Assembly (NCBI RefSeq): GCF_015207605.1
Contig: NZ_JADEWO010000013.1
Location: forward strand, 62,001 to 126,000
Reading direction: 5' to 3'
Length of the DNA: 64,000 nucleotides
DNA from: Oculatella sp. LEGE 06141
Lineage (GTDB): Bacteria > Cyanobacteriota > Cyanobacteriia > Elainellales > Elainellaceae
Below are positions 42,000 to 51,092 of the stretch, in pieces. How positions within the stretch are numbered: position 1 is the stretch's first letter; each line of letters begins with the position of its first letter. Both the position numbers and the translations under genes were made by a program. The notes under the pieces are model-generated. The model had not been told where the DNA came from. It did no database searches and was given only the letters and a program-made list of their open reading frames with translations.

Positions 42000-42362
42000 T
42001 TACATCTCGCTTTGTTGCGGCAACGGTGCGTCCAGAGACCCCTCAATAAAGGTTGCACCATAATCGTGCCAGGAATATGGTGTAGTTCCCTGCTCCAGAG
42101 AGGCAGGGACGGGAGCTACAGTTACCGTGTTAGTTGGCTGCACCACCGCACCACTGCCAAAGTCGATCGCACTCAACCCCAGGCCAAACAGTTGCTCTGC
42201 TAAACCCGAATATTGAAGCTGGATGGGGGTTGGATTCATAAATGAAAAGCACTGAGAGCCACCAGGAGACAACTCCCGAACGGCGCAGCTTGCTCCAGTA
42301 AAGCCGCTGACAAAAAACAGTGCTGAAGCACCTGTCATGCTCAGCACAAGCCGCTTTTTCAT
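42000..42362 (-). CDS. Secreted protein of unknown function
   Basis: 120 aa with GAGG seven bases upstream of the ATG. Residues 1-25 are a signal peptide (MKKRLVLSMTGASALFFVSGF). Two Cys in the mature part (GASCAVRELSPGGSQCFSF) may form a disulfide. The rest is low in charge, with no motif that I recognise. Confidence 0.6.
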   Translation of the reverse strand: MKKRLVLSMTGASALFFVSGFTGASCAVRELSPGGSQCFSFMNPTPIQLQYSGLAEQLFGLGLSAIDFGSGAVVQPTNTVTVAPVPASLEQGTTPYSWHDYGATFIEGSLDAPLPQQSEM

Positions 42363-42985
42363 AGGAGTTACCTCTGCCTGTAAGCTCGGTACTCCGGCAG
42401 GTTTGCAGCAACCTGAGAAGATTTTACGCGAATCGGTACGAGGCAGGGAGAAAGGCTTTGTTGAAGAGGAGTGATAGAGAACGTAATTGCAGCGATCGCA
42501 CGGTGAACCATTTTGAGTGGCATAGTCAGGTAACTACAACCATAAATGAACAGCGTGTTAAAAAACGTTGCGATCGCTACTCTTTGTTGATGGTTAAACA
42601 TGAGTGTTTGTCCTTGTTTTCAAAAAAAGCGTTATTAACGAGAGGCAATGATGAGCCAATTTTGTGGCTGAAAAATGGAATGATATGAATCAATAATGAC
42701 AACTTTTGTTGAAGAAGGGATCAACCAAAAGGCAGGGTAGGCTAGTTAAAACTACTGATTAACACTACTGAATGATTTGGGTTAGCAACGAAGCTTTGAT
42801 TAATTTCCTCTGAAATATTGATAAATAACACATCTCCAGGAGGATGCGCCAGAATCCATAACCTTGCAAGATGATGGCGGATTTGGTGCTACTGTTTTTC
42901 TTAGCCCATTCTGTTGATTGAAGTTGTTAGATTTAAATCATTATCGAGTCAAGTATTGTTGATCGTTTGTTAAGGAGTACCATCC
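42363..42985. other. Intergenic region, no reliable gene
   Basis: About 620 bp. A 77-codon minus-strand frame at 42368-42601 is unconvincing. The right part (42660-42960) is A/T-rich and probably holds the promoter of the PMP3-like gene. No repeat or hairpin of note. Confidence 0.5.
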
Positions 42986-43144
42986 GTGGATATTGTTCGG
43001 CTCATATGTGCTGTGTTTCTACCACCATTAGGCGTTTTTTTACAGGTGGGGATTGGCCCACAGTTTTGGATTAACATCTTGCTTACTTTGTTAGGCTATA
43101 TTCCCGGAATTATTCATGCCGTTTGGATTATTGCCCGCCGATAA
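42986..43144 (+). CDS. YqaE/Pmp3 family membrane protein
   Basis: 52 aa beginning at GTG 42986, with AAGGAG nine bases upstream; too short for common ORF cut-offs. Reads MDIVRLICAVFLPPLGVFLQ, then VGIGPQFWINILLTLLGYIP and GIIHAVWIIARR. The two hydrophobic helices and the PPLGVFLQVG and LGYIPGIIHA motifs are diagnostic of the UPF0057/PMP3 proteolipids, which affect membrane potential under salt or cold stress. Length matches the family exactly. Confidence 0.93.
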   Translation: MDIVRLICAVFLPPLGVFLQVGIGPQFWINILLTLLGYIPGIIHAVWIIARR

Positions 43145-43212
43145 ACAGGATGGGGTTGGTTGGGTCAGTTGTCATTGGCTCAATTGAATTCAGGTGAACT
43201 CAGGTCATGCCG

Positions 43213-44079
43213 TTAGTCTTTCATCACAAGCGCTCTTACTTCTTTTAGCAATTCGTCTTGTTCGCGCTTTACAGCTTCAAGCCGATCGAGCAGGGTTGCT
43301 AATTTTTCTTGAGCCTGATTGGGTGAGATTTTGGGCAAGGCTTGAGGGCGATCGCCCCGTTGAAATAAAGCGGCTACGCGATGCAGCATCCAGCGACCTA
43401 CCTTGAGCGGTGCCTGTAAGGTCATTAACCAGATGCGCTCAGACAAATGCGCGATCGCCCCTAACAGTCCCCACCCCAGCCAGATCAGCACCAGCATCAG
43501 GAACAGCGCAATCAGCGGATGTGTGATGAACCATGCCAGCATTGGATGTCCCTCTAGCCAGGTTTGGATGGATTGAGCGATCGCCGTTTGAACCGCATTG
43601 GTGACACCACCGCTCAGGGCTTCAACCCGCTGAAGGTTGCCATCTAGCGACGTTTTAGCCTGTTCTGTGGCGGTGGTCAGGCGAGCGATGGCCAGGTCAC
43701 TGGCAGTGGTCATGCGGTTCATGGCTAGTGCTGTCGTTTCGTTCACCGCCTGCTGCGTCGTTTCCGTTGCGACAGTCAACGAATTCAGCGTATCTGCCAG
43801 GTGACGGTTCGCCTGATTCGATAGGTTTACAATAACCGTTTGAGCCTGGTTGGAACTTGCCGCAACTGAGCCGATCGCGCGTTGAGCCGTCTCCGTCAAG
43901 GTGAGCTGCTCCTGTCTAGCCGTTGTAGTAAGGGTGGCGATCGCATCATTGGTCGCCTCCAGGGTGCTGAGGGTGCTATCCCTGACCGCCTGCCAATGGT
44001 TCCATAGACCTTCTGACCAGTCCACCGGGCTGAAACGCTCTTGAGGGTCGATACTGTCGATCGCCATTTTAGTTTGCAT
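43213..44079 (-). CDS. Coiled-coil membrane protein of unknown function
   Basis: 288 aa. Start ATG 44079 chosen because GGAG lies seven bases upstream; the frame extends to an ATG at 44136, but that extension (MQLKMVV) is made of the dispersed repeat at 44116-44210. Residues 35-150 are an Ala/Thr/Gln-rich helical repeat region (TTTARQEQLTLTETAQ, NSLTVATETTQQAV), then two membrane helices (MLAWFITHPLIALFLMLVLI; LGWGLLGAI), then a basic C-terminus with a short coiled coil (LDRLEAVKREQDELLKEV). Membrane-tethered coiled-coil architecture; function unknown. Confidence 0.75.
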   Translation of the reverse strand: MQTKMAIDSIDPQERFSPVDWSEGLWNHWQAVRDSTLSTLEATNDAIATLTTTARQEQLTLTETAQRAIGSVAASSNQAQTVIVNLSNQANRHLADTLNSLTVATETTQQAVNETTALAMNRMTTASDLAIARLTTATEQAKTSLDGNLQRVEALSGGVTNAVQTAIAQSIQTWLEGHPMLAWFITHPLIALFLMLVLIWLGWGLLGAIAHLSERIWLMTLQAPLKVGRWMLHRVAALFQRGDRPQALPKISPNQAQEKLATLLDRLEAVKREQDELLKEVRALVMKD

Positions 44080-44115
44080 CGCTACACTCCGAGCAACTAA
44101 CGATAAAAGTTGATA

Positions 44116-44210
44116 TACAACCATTTTCAGTTGCATTCACCACGCCTCAAACCCTACACCTCACACCTAGTTTGGCGAGACTGTGGCTGACTCGATTGAG
44201 AACTGCTGTA
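44116..44210 (-). repeat. Dispersed MITE-like repeat, copy 2
   Basis: 95 bp, opposite orientation to copy 1. Left end TACAACCATTTTCA, right end TGAGAACTGCTGTA, TA at both borders. It abuts the start region of the coiled-coil gene and supplies its promoter-proximal sequence. Confidence 0.75.
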
Positions 44211-44278
44211 AGTCTGAATAAACGGTTCAAATCTGCTGTACGGTCAGCATTCCCTCATTCTAAAAAGCACTGATCCTC

Positions 44279-44441
44279 AGAGGGTGTTTGAAAAGTATCT
44301 TTTACGTCTCGGTAGGGGCGAAGCATACTCTGCGAGAAGCAAGCTACGAATCAGGATGGCTAGAACAACCGAGACATTGTCTACCGAATGCTTCGCCCCT
44401 ACACCTATCGGGTAACTAATCAAACTTTTAAAACATCCTCT
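44279..44441. mobile_element. MITE with a second cyanobacterial palindromic repeat nested inside
   Basis: Outer ends AGAGGGTGTTTGAAAAGT and, inverted, AGAGGATGTTTTAAAAGT: 18-bp imperfect terminal inverted repeats. Inside, at 44312-44402, lies a second inverted repeat with the exact ends GTAGGGGCGAAGCAT / ATGCTTCGCCCCTAC, a type widespread in cyanobacterial genomes. No transposase frame, so non-autonomous. Confidence 0.7.
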
Positions 44442-44676
44442 CAGACAGACAGATCAGGATGCCTGACCGATCGGTGGGGTGTGAACTGGGGCTGCGCTCA
44501 CCTTTATGCCCTACAGGTTCCGCTAACCATAGGCCAATGCCGCCGCACCGAAGAATCAGCGTTTTCGCAGCCTGATGCAGGCAGTTAAGATTGTTCGGTC
44601 AGCCGTACTGTTCCTTCAGTTTAAGATTCTAAAGATTGCGCCAAAATGAACTGTTAGGGAGGGTTCAACGCATCTG

Positions 44677-44855
44677 AGAGGATATCTGAGAATGGCTCAA
44701 CATTCTAAATTAGCCCCCAAAATCACCCAATTTGGGGGACTTCCGAATCAATTCTGTTTCAAAGTCCCCGTTCGGCTGAGCGCTCACGTCGAAGCCAATT
44801 TTGGGGGATTAGGGGGCGGTTCGCGTTGGAGCTTAGCACTTTTAAGACATCCTCT
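44677..44855. mobile_element. MITE of the same family, with inner (C/G)5 palindrome
   Basis: Ends AGAGGATATCTGAGAA and, inverted, AGAGGATGTCTTAAAAGT, matching the outer ends of the neighbouring element. The middle has the common cyanobacterial motifs GCCCCCAAAAT and ATTTTGGGGGA. 179 bp, non-coding. Confidence 0.6.
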
Positions 44856-45052
44856 GACCTGATACTACTCATTGGGTTTGGAGGATGCTTTAAAGGGTTT
44901 AATTTGTAGGTCGGCACTGTAGGGGTGTGGCATCCAGGCAAATATATCTAGGTTATATCTGGGTCTATTTTGGGAACGATCTGCCGCACGTGCGCCCTTA
45001 CAGGAGACATTCCATCCGTTGCAAACAGCCTCTTAGGTGATGCACTGCTGCA

Positions 45053-45535
45053 ATGCAATATTCCATACATTCACCGAGTCCTTATCTTCATCGTCATTCA
45101 AGCCAGCTATTGCCAGGTTGGTCTCGTTCTATCTCGTCGGTGTTGGTGGTTCTGCAACCGTGCCCCTTTGCCTTGATCGATCGCACCGTTGAAATAGAGC
45201 AGAGCAAACATCAACTGCGGCAGGATTTTGTGACGTTTGGAATGCGCGTAGCGGCAAGACTGACCCAAATGAATCAATTAGTGGAGCTATTTGACCCTCG
45301 CACCGGATGGCCGATGCTGTCTGCTCCGGGTTCGCTGCGGCTAGATGATGTGGCGGTTGTCCATGCCCTGCTTGGATATGACCGGATTAGCAGCGGCGGT
45401 TGCTCAATGGTGTTGCATCCAGTGTGGGGAAATGCGGTGTATCCGGCTATTCTGGTGTCCTCGGCTCATCCGGAACGGCTGGAGGAGGTCGTTGGGGCGA
45501 TCGCTCATCCTTCTGCACCATTACAGCCGTTGTAG
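45053..45535 (+). CDS. MMADHC-like protein (methylmalonic aciduria/homocystinuria type D family)
   Basis: 160 aa, starts MQYSIHSPSPYLHRHSSQLL. Conserved pieces: SVLVVLQPC, VELFDPRTGWPMLSAPGSL, LDDVAVVHALLGYD, SMVLHPVWGNAVYPAILVSS. The pattern matches the cyanobacterial proteins annotated as MMADHC-type, which in animals chaperone cobalamin; the assignment is from memory, so moderate. Soluble. A cobalamin role in this organism is inference. Confidence 0.6.
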   Translation: MQYSIHSPSPYLHRHSSQLLPGWSRSISSVLVVLQPCPFALIDRTVEIEQSKHQLRQDFVTFGMRVAARLTQMNQLVELFDPRTGWPMLSAPGSLRLDDVAVVHALLGYDRISSGGCSMVLHPVWGNAVYPAILVSSAHPERLEEVVGAIAHPSAPLQPL

Positions 45536-45563
45536 CAGCAGCCCTCTGGGGGTACGTCGCTGT

Positions 45564-45995
45564 CTACGATTCGCCGCTCACCCTATCTAACGTCGGCACA
45601 TTCGTCTGACTATTGACGCTATTTACGTCGGGGGGATAGGTTGGGGGCTGCGGTTTTTTGGAATACCACCACTCCCGTAGCGGGACAGGCAGCTTTACTG
45701 GATAAAGCGTCATAACAAACGGCACGCTGGAATACTCTTGCCCAATCACTTCCACGGAATACGACGGACTATTGCGTGATGCCATATCAACCACCAATCG
45801 TCTGCCCACCCGCCGCCAGCTCGGTTCTTTGCCACGCCACTGGAGCCGACAACACGGCCACGGCAGTTCTTCCCGATCAAACAATCGGCAACATGGCCCA
45901 ATCACCCGATAGGTGAAGTGGCTACCGGGGCTTTGAAAGATGTGCCCATGTTGAAAGGGATGCTGGGGCGGTTGCATCGAGGATGCGTCTCGCAT
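45564..45995 (-). CDS. Hypothetical protein with paired Cys motifs
   Basis: 143 aa. Two CCR motifs (GPCCRLFDREELP, WPCCRLQWRGKEP) near residues 34-53 could bind metal or form disulfides. The second half (SPSYSVEVIGQEYSSVPFVMTLYPVKLPVPLREWWY) looks folded, and the last ~30 residues are low complexity. No family recognised. Convergent with the MMADHC-like gene. Confidence 0.55.
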   Translation of the reverse strand: MRDASSMQPPQHPFQHGHIFQSPGSHFTYRVIGPCCRLFDREELPWPCCRLQWRGKEPSWRRVGRRLVVDMASRNSPSYSVEVIGQEYSSVPFVMTLYPVKLPVPLREWWYSKKPQPPTYPPDVNSVNSQTNVPTLDRVSGES

Positions 45996-46382
45996 AACGT
46001 AGCTGCGATGGTTCGAATACTGACTGTACTATGACTCAGCCTATCGCGCCCGCTATGACAAACGGTAGAGGAGACCACAATTGCATGAACAGAATCAGTC
46101 GATCACTGTAGCTGATTCCTGTTACAGTCATTTTCATTTGCATTCACCACACCTCAAACCCTACACCCATCTTGGCGAGACTGTGGCTGACTCGATTGAA
46201 AACTGCTGTAAGTGGCTGAAACCGAAGCAAAGGAGTGGTGAGTGCCGCTAGCCCTTTTAACCCATCCTTTTAAGCCATGATGCGTTCAACCCAACCCAAA
46301 AGAAGGCAGACCCATCAGTAATGATGAAGGGAAGCAATGTGTTTATCTTTGGGAATGAACAAGCAATAAGGCAACACGAGGC
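45996..46382. other. Intergenic region upstream of the second TIR-WD40 gene
   Basis: About 390 bp. It contains MITE-like copy 3 (46123-46210); the remaining sequence should hold the promoter of the TIR-WD40 gene. No ORF. Confidence 0.5.
46123..46210 (-). repeat. Dispersed MITE-like repeat, copy 3
   Basis: 88 bp with ends TACAGTCATTTTCA / TGAAAACTGCTGTA and TA borders, orientation as copy 2. Lies about 170 bp upstream of the TIR-WD40 start. Confidence 0.75.
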
Positions 46383-49055
46383 ATGGCTGACGTTTTCATC
46401 TCATACTCTCGTAAAGACAAGGCATTTGTGCGAGCGCTGTATGCCCATCTCATCACGCTAGACCGTGAGGTCTGGGTGGATTGGCAAGATATTGCCCCCG
46501 CATCGGAATGGAAACTGGAGATTAAGCGGGGGATTGAGTTAGCCAACAAATTTATTTTTGTGATCAGTTCCGATTCGGCTCAATCTGAACATTGCCTCTA
46601 TGAATTAGAGTGCGCGATCGCCCACCATAAACAAATCATTCCGCTGGTCTGCCGAGATCTGGTCGAAGAGGTGTTGCCTGCTGAGTTGGCGCAATATCAA
46701 TGGATTTCGTTTTGTAGTGACGATGATTTTGGCACGGCGTTACAAAAACTGATTGAGGTGATTGATTCCGATCTGGAACATAGCCGGATTCATGCTCGGC
46801 TCAAATTTCGGGCTGAAGAATGGGAGCGCAGCGATCGCCAAAGTGATTTTCTCTTGCGCGGCACAGAATTAACCGAAGCTCAACAATGGCTAATTGCGGG
46901 AGCCAGTAAGTCGCCTAAGCCGTTGGCTTTACAGCAAGACTTTATCGCGGCCAGCCAAGATTGGCAGCACCAGGAAGCAACCCGCTGGAAAGAGCTATAC
47001 GAAATTGCAGAACGCGAGCGCAAACGGGCAGAAGTGGCAGAAGTGGACGCTCTGAACCTTTCTTCTCAGGCGTTGTTTACGGCCAATGAACAGATTCGGG
47101 GATTGGTGACGGCCATCAAGGCAGGGAAGAACCTGAAGCGGGCAGAACCTCCGATTGAGATGCAGCGGCGGACGATCGCCACCTTGCGGCAGATTGTGTA
47201 TGAAATTCGTAATGTTAACAGCTTGCAGGGGCACCGCTCAGGCGTGAGAAGCGTTCACTTTAGTCCGGATGGGCAACTGTTGCTCTCTGGAGGCAGCGAT
47301 GGTTCTGTGTGGTTGTGGAGCCGCAATGGTCGGGCACTGCGATCGTTCAACGGCCATGATGATCTGATTCGCTGTGTTCGGTTTAGTCCGGATGGTCAAT
47401 TTTTGGCAACCGCCAGCAGCGATCGCACCGCTAAACTGTGGCGGGTCAACGGAGAATGGCTGCACACCCTGGCTGGGCATAAAGCTGGAGTGACCAGCGT
47501 TAGCTTTAGCCCCAGTGGGCACGTTGTTGCAACGGGCAGCATTGACGGCACCCTGAAACTCTGGACGCTTGATGGAGAACTGGTGCAAACGCTGACCGGG
47601 CACAGCCGGGGCATCAACAGCGTAGAGTTTAGCCCCAACGGCCAGTTCTTTGCCTCTGGTAGCGGCGATTTTACGACAAAGATTTGGGGGGTAGACGGTC
47701 AGGAACAGCGGACGCTAGTGGGGCATGAGGGCTGGGTGGATAGCGTCAGCTTTAGTCCCGATGGGCAACTGCTGGCAACGGCTAGCGGCGATCGCACCGT
47801 GAAACTCTGGTCTGTGGATGGGCAGGAGCTGAAAACGCTGAGTGGGCATCGTTCTGATGTAACAGGGGTGCGCTTTAGCCCGGATGGTTTACGGCTGGCA
47901 ACGGCCAGCAGCGATGCTACCGTCAAACTGTGGAATTTGGATGGTCAAGAGCTGCATACCTTTGTTGGGCACAACGATTGGGTGAGAGGTCTCAGTTTTA
48001 GCCCGGATGGTTTGCTGTTGGCCTCGGCTAGCAGCGATCGCAATATTCACCTGTGGAGTCTGCACCGGACAGGATTGCAAACATTATTTGGACACAGCGA
48101 TTGGGTGGGTAACGTCTGTTTTAGTCCCGATGGGCAATGTTTGGCAACGGGCAGCAGCGATTGCACCGTCAAGATCTGGAACTTGCAGGGTCAGGTGTTA
48201 GAGACGTTCAAAGGGCACCAAAACTGGATTAGCAGCATTCGGTTTAGTCCAGATGGGCAGCTTATCGCCTCGGCGAGCGGCGATCACACTATTCGGCTAT
48301 GGACGCGAGACGGTCGCCGCCTCCGCACGTTTTCCGGGCATCGACGCTGGGTAAACTGCCTTAGCTTTAGTCCCAACGGTCAGCAAATTGTATCGTGCAG
48401 CGGCGATGGCACTATCAAACGCTGGGATCTGGAGGGTCAGGTTTTACAGACCTATGCCGATCATCAAGATCAGGTGTATAGCGTTGCGTTTAGTCCGGAT
48501 GGACAGCAGATTGTTTCCAGTGCCCGCGATGGCAGCGTTCGCATTTGGAACCTGGATGGTCAAGTTGCTCAGGTGTTCCCGACGTTAGACGCCACTGTAA
48601 TGAGTGTGTGTTTCAGCCCGGATGGTCAACGGATTGCGATGGGAGGTGGCGATGGTAGCGTCAAGCTAATGGGGACAGATGGACAAGCCTTGCAAAACTT
48701 TTTGGGTCACAAAGCAACGGTGCGATGCGTTTGCTTTAGCCCCAGTGGAAACATGCTAGCTTCTAGCAGTGTCGATCGCACGATTAAGCTCTGGAGTTTG
48801 GACGGACGCGAACTGCAAACCCTCACCGGGCACACCGATTGGGTTAACAATGTTTGCTTCAGCCCGGATGGACAATCGATCGCTTCCAGTAGCCGCGATC
48901 GTACCGTCATTTTACGAAAGCTCGATTTAAATTTGCTCTCGCTCAACCTTGACCAGCTCCTCACGTTGGGTTGCAATTGGGTTCGCGATTATTTGCACAC
49001 GAACCCATACGTGGAAGAGAGCGATCGGCTTCTTTGTGAGGGAATTGCAGATTAA
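46383..49055 (+). CDS. Soluble TIR domain-WD40 repeat protein
   Basis: 890 aa. TIR domain at residues 1-125: MADVFISYSRKD box 1, VWVDWQDIAPASEW, CLYELECAIAHHKQ with the putative catalytic Glu74. Linker DFLLRGTELTEAQQWL, FIAASQDWQHQEATRW and a charged helix (ERERKRAEVAEVDALNLSSQ); the membrane helix of the paralogue at 4772 is replaced by this soluble helix. Fourteen WD40 repeats follow (about residues 280-860), enough for two seven-blade propellers, then the cap LDQLLTLGCNWVRDYLHTNP. No NTPase. Likely an NAD-consuming effector gated by the propellers; ligand unknown. Confidence 0.9.
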   Translation: MADVFISYSRKDKAFVRALYAHLITLDREVWVDWQDIAPASEWKLEIKRGIELANKFIFVISSDSAQSEHCLYELECAIAHHKQIIPLVCRDLVEEVLPAELAQYQWISFCSDDDFGTALQKLIEVIDSDLEHSRIHARLKFRAEEWERSDRQSDFLLRGTELTEAQQWLIAGASKSPKPLALQQDFIAASQDWQHQEATRWKELYEIAERERKRAEVAEVDALNLSSQALFTANEQIRGLVTAIKAGKNLKRAEPPIEMQRRTIATLRQIVYEIRNVNSLQGHRSGVRSVHFSPDGQLLLSGGSDGSVWLWSRNGRALRSFNGHDDLIRCVRFSPDGQFLATASSDRTAKLWRVNGEWLHTLAGHKAGVTSVSFSPSGHVVATGSIDGTLKLWTLDGELVQTLTGHSRGINSVEFSPNGQFFASGSGDFTTKIWGVDGQEQRTLVGHEGWVDSVSFSPDGQLLATASGDRTVKLWSVDGQELKTLSGHRSDVTGVRFSPDGLRLATASSDATVKLWNLDGQELHTFVGHNDWVRGLSFSPDGLLLASASSDRNIHLWSLHRTGLQTLFGHSDWVGNVCFSPDGQCLATGSSDCTVKIWNLQGQVLETFKGHQNWISSIRFSPDGQLIASASGDHTIRLWTRDGRRLRTFSGHRRWVNCLSFSPNGQQIVSCSGDGTIKRWDLEGQVLQTYADHQDQVYSVAFSPDGQQIVSSARDGSVRIWNLDGQVAQVFPTLDATVMSVCFSPDGQRIAMGGGDGSVKLMGTDGQALQNFLGHKATVRCVCFSPSGNMLASSSVDRTIKLWSLDGRELQTLTGHTDWVNNVCFSPDGQSIASSSRDRTVILRKLDLNLLSLNLDQLLTLGCNWVRDYLHTNPYVEESDRLLCEGIAD

Positions 49056-49080
49056 AGGGCAGATTGTTCTGCCCCCGTCC

Positions 49081-50736
49081 TTACCCTTGCCAAACCAGTA
49101 CCTTTGCTTCGTACTCTGGCAGGTCAAGCGTCATTGTGTTATCTCCTGATTCCATATCATAATTTCCGGTCCATTCGTGCCATTTACCGTTTTCGGGGAA
49201 ATTGGTGATCTGATAATCGGCATGATAATGATCGGAGAAGTTAGCGATGACCACAACACGAGAGCCTTCATCATTCCAGCGAACATAAGCCAGAACCTTA
49301 CCGTCTGCATCTTCATGGAAAAAATTGATATTTTCGGCATGAAGCGATCGGTTCTCTTTTCGCAGGGCAATTAAACCTTTGTAGTATTCAAACAGCCCCC
49401 GGTTTGTGTCATTTTCCAGTAGTGACCATTCAATCTTGGCTTGCTCGATGGTTTTGGGTTTGTACTCACCAAATTCCTCGCCCATCCACACCATTGGAAT
49501 GCCAACGGCGGTTATCATCAGCGCTACACCCAGTTTAATTCGCTTGAATGCCGTTTCATCAAAAATGTCGTGTTCGGCCAGTTCGGCCATTAAATGATGA
49601 TGATCGTGATTGGTTATGTAATTAACCACATTGGTTACTCCCATATACCCCCGACGTTTGGCATCCAGAACATCCTGAAGCTGCTCCATATCCAACGATT
49701 CACCACACAGGAGCGGTACAACGCAGTGATAGAAACTATCGTGCCAGCAGCCATCCATTGGGCCATCAACATTGGTGATGTCGGGTGTATCAGGAATATG
49801 CTCGGCAATGTTGTAGAAGGGTTTGCTTCCAGCCGATTTCTTGGCCTCCTGCACAATCCAGTGTAAGAAATCGTAGTTGCCCAATTGTTTGACGGCATCA
49901 TAACGAATGCCATCAATGTGGTATTCCTCTACCCAAAACCGCACCACGTCACCAATGAAACGGCGGGCAGGATAGGTATCTAAATTCTCGTCGTAGTGTT
50001 CGTAGTTAAACTCTGGCCCCCAGTTGTTATCTGGATCTTGGGGATCGTGATGATACCAGTAGTCGTAATCAATTTTAGTGAGTGGGCTTTCAGATTCTGA
50101 GTGATTGTAAATGCCATCAATGATGACGCGAATACCGCGAGCATGGCATTCATCAATCAGGTGCTTCAACTCTTCGGTGGTACCATAGCTGGATTCGGTG
50201 GCAAAGAAGTAGCGAACGTTGTAGCCCCAACTGTGATCGCCGGGATATTCGTTCACTGGCATTAGCTCGATCGCGTTGATTCCCAGTTCACACAGATAGT
50301 CGAGCTTTTCTACCACATGTTTGTATTGACCACGCGCCTTATCATCATTTTCCCCTCCGGAAAAATCGCCAACATGCATTTCATAGATGACGAGTTCATG
50401 ATCGGCGGGTAGAGATTTATCATCATGTTGCCAAACATAGGTATCCACAATGCGATCGCCATCTTTGATTCGCAGGACGCTGTTTTGGCTGGGGTTATCA
50501 ATGTCGGTGGCGTAGGGATCATTGACATCAATCCATTCATCGGCTTCCAGGAACCAGCTTTTCGTTTGGACTCGAAACTTATACTGATGAACACCATCCT
50601 CTAGTTCGACTTGTGCCCGAAAGTAACCGTCTTCTCCTTTCTCCATTGGAATCTCTTCCCAATTAGAAAAGGTTCCAATCACTGCGGCTCCGTTGTTGTA
50701 GGGAGCAAACAGGTTAAATTCAATCAGGTTAGCCAT
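49081..50736 (-). CDS. GH13 alpha-amylase family protein with N-terminal E-set (CBM48-like) domain
   Basis: 551 aa from ATG 50736 (MANLIEFNLFAPYN) with GAGAGG just upstream. Residues 1-105 are a carbohydrate-binding Ig-like domain (AAVIGTFSNWEEIPM, VHQYKFRVQTKSW). The TIM barrel shows VIYEMHVGDF, VIIDGIYNHS, the nucleophile in GIRYDAV, the acid/base Glu in NIAEHIPD and the third Asp in ITNHDHH: complete catalytic set. The layout resembles branching enzymes or maltooligosyl-trehalose hydrolases, but the domain is shorter than GlgB. Substrate an alpha-glucan. Confidence 0.9.
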   Translation of the reverse strand: MANLIEFNLFAPYNNGAAVIGTFSNWEEIPMEKGEDGYFRAQVELEDGVHQYKFRVQTKSWFLEADEWIDVNDPYATDIDNPSQNSVLRIKDGDRIVDTYVWQHDDKSLPADHELVIYEMHVGDFSGGENDDKARGQYKHVVEKLDYLCELGINAIELMPVNEYPGDHSWGYNVRYFFATESSYGTTEELKHLIDECHARGIRVIIDGIYNHSESESPLTKIDYDYWYHHDPQDPDNNWGPEFNYEHYDENLDTYPARRFIGDVVRFWVEEYHIDGIRYDAVKQLGNYDFLHWIVQEAKKSAGSKPFYNIAEHIPDTPDITNVDGPMDGCWHDSFYHCVVPLLCGESLDMEQLQDVLDAKRRGYMGVTNVVNYITNHDHHHLMAELAEHDIFDETAFKRIKLGVALMITAVGIPMVWMGEEFGEYKPKTIEQAKIEWSLLENDTNRGLFEYYKGLIALRKENRSLHAENINFFHEDADGKVLAYVRWNDEGSRVVVIANFSDHYHADYQITNFPENGKWHEWTGNYDMESGDNTMTLDLPEYEAKVLVWQG

Positions 50737-51092
50737 AAACCTCTCAAGGAAGAGTAAAGTGATCTGATTGTCCAAAGTTACCCCAGGTTTAGGCATCCTT
50801 CCTTTGAGATAGAGGATTCGTGACGAGGGCTAAGTTCTTTCCGAAGAGAGATAGGAAGCGTTATATTTTGACTTTGAGATTGACTCACACGGCAACCTTC
50901 TGTTTTGGTTGGAGCAAGCCGGACAGGATGCGGCAAATCGATGGCCATCGATTTTGTTTCCGGTGTGGCTACATGGATGGATAATTGAATGGATAATTGG
51001 TTGAGAGTAATGAAAGATTAAAGCCAGAAGTGTGTCCGTCACTTCTGGATCAGGGTAATGAGTGTAGATGCGATCGCCATCCACCAATGCCT
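50737..51092. other. Intergenic region, hairpin only
   Basis: About 350 bp between the GH13 gene and the FecR-domain gene, both on the minus strand. Contains the FecR terminator (51024-51048); otherwise nothing supported. Confidence 0.5.
51024..51048 (-). terminator. Hairpin after the FecR-domain gene
   Basis: Nine-bp perfect stem CCAGAAGTG/CACTTCTGG, 7-nt loop; on the minus transcript followed by CTTTAATCTTT. Confidence 0.55.

Larger units (their letters stand above)
44211..45052. other. 840-bp intergenic region filled with MITE-like elements
   Basis: No gene is supported. It contains the two elements listed at 44279-44441 and 44677-44855, and a third degenerate end near 44880 (GAGGATGCTTTAAAGG). 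The remainder, 44442-44676 and 44900-45052, shows nothing recognisable. Confidence 0.65.

Noticed and set aside
42368-42601. 77-codon minus-strand frame
   Set aside because: No Shine-Dalgarno, no recognisable domain; probably chance.
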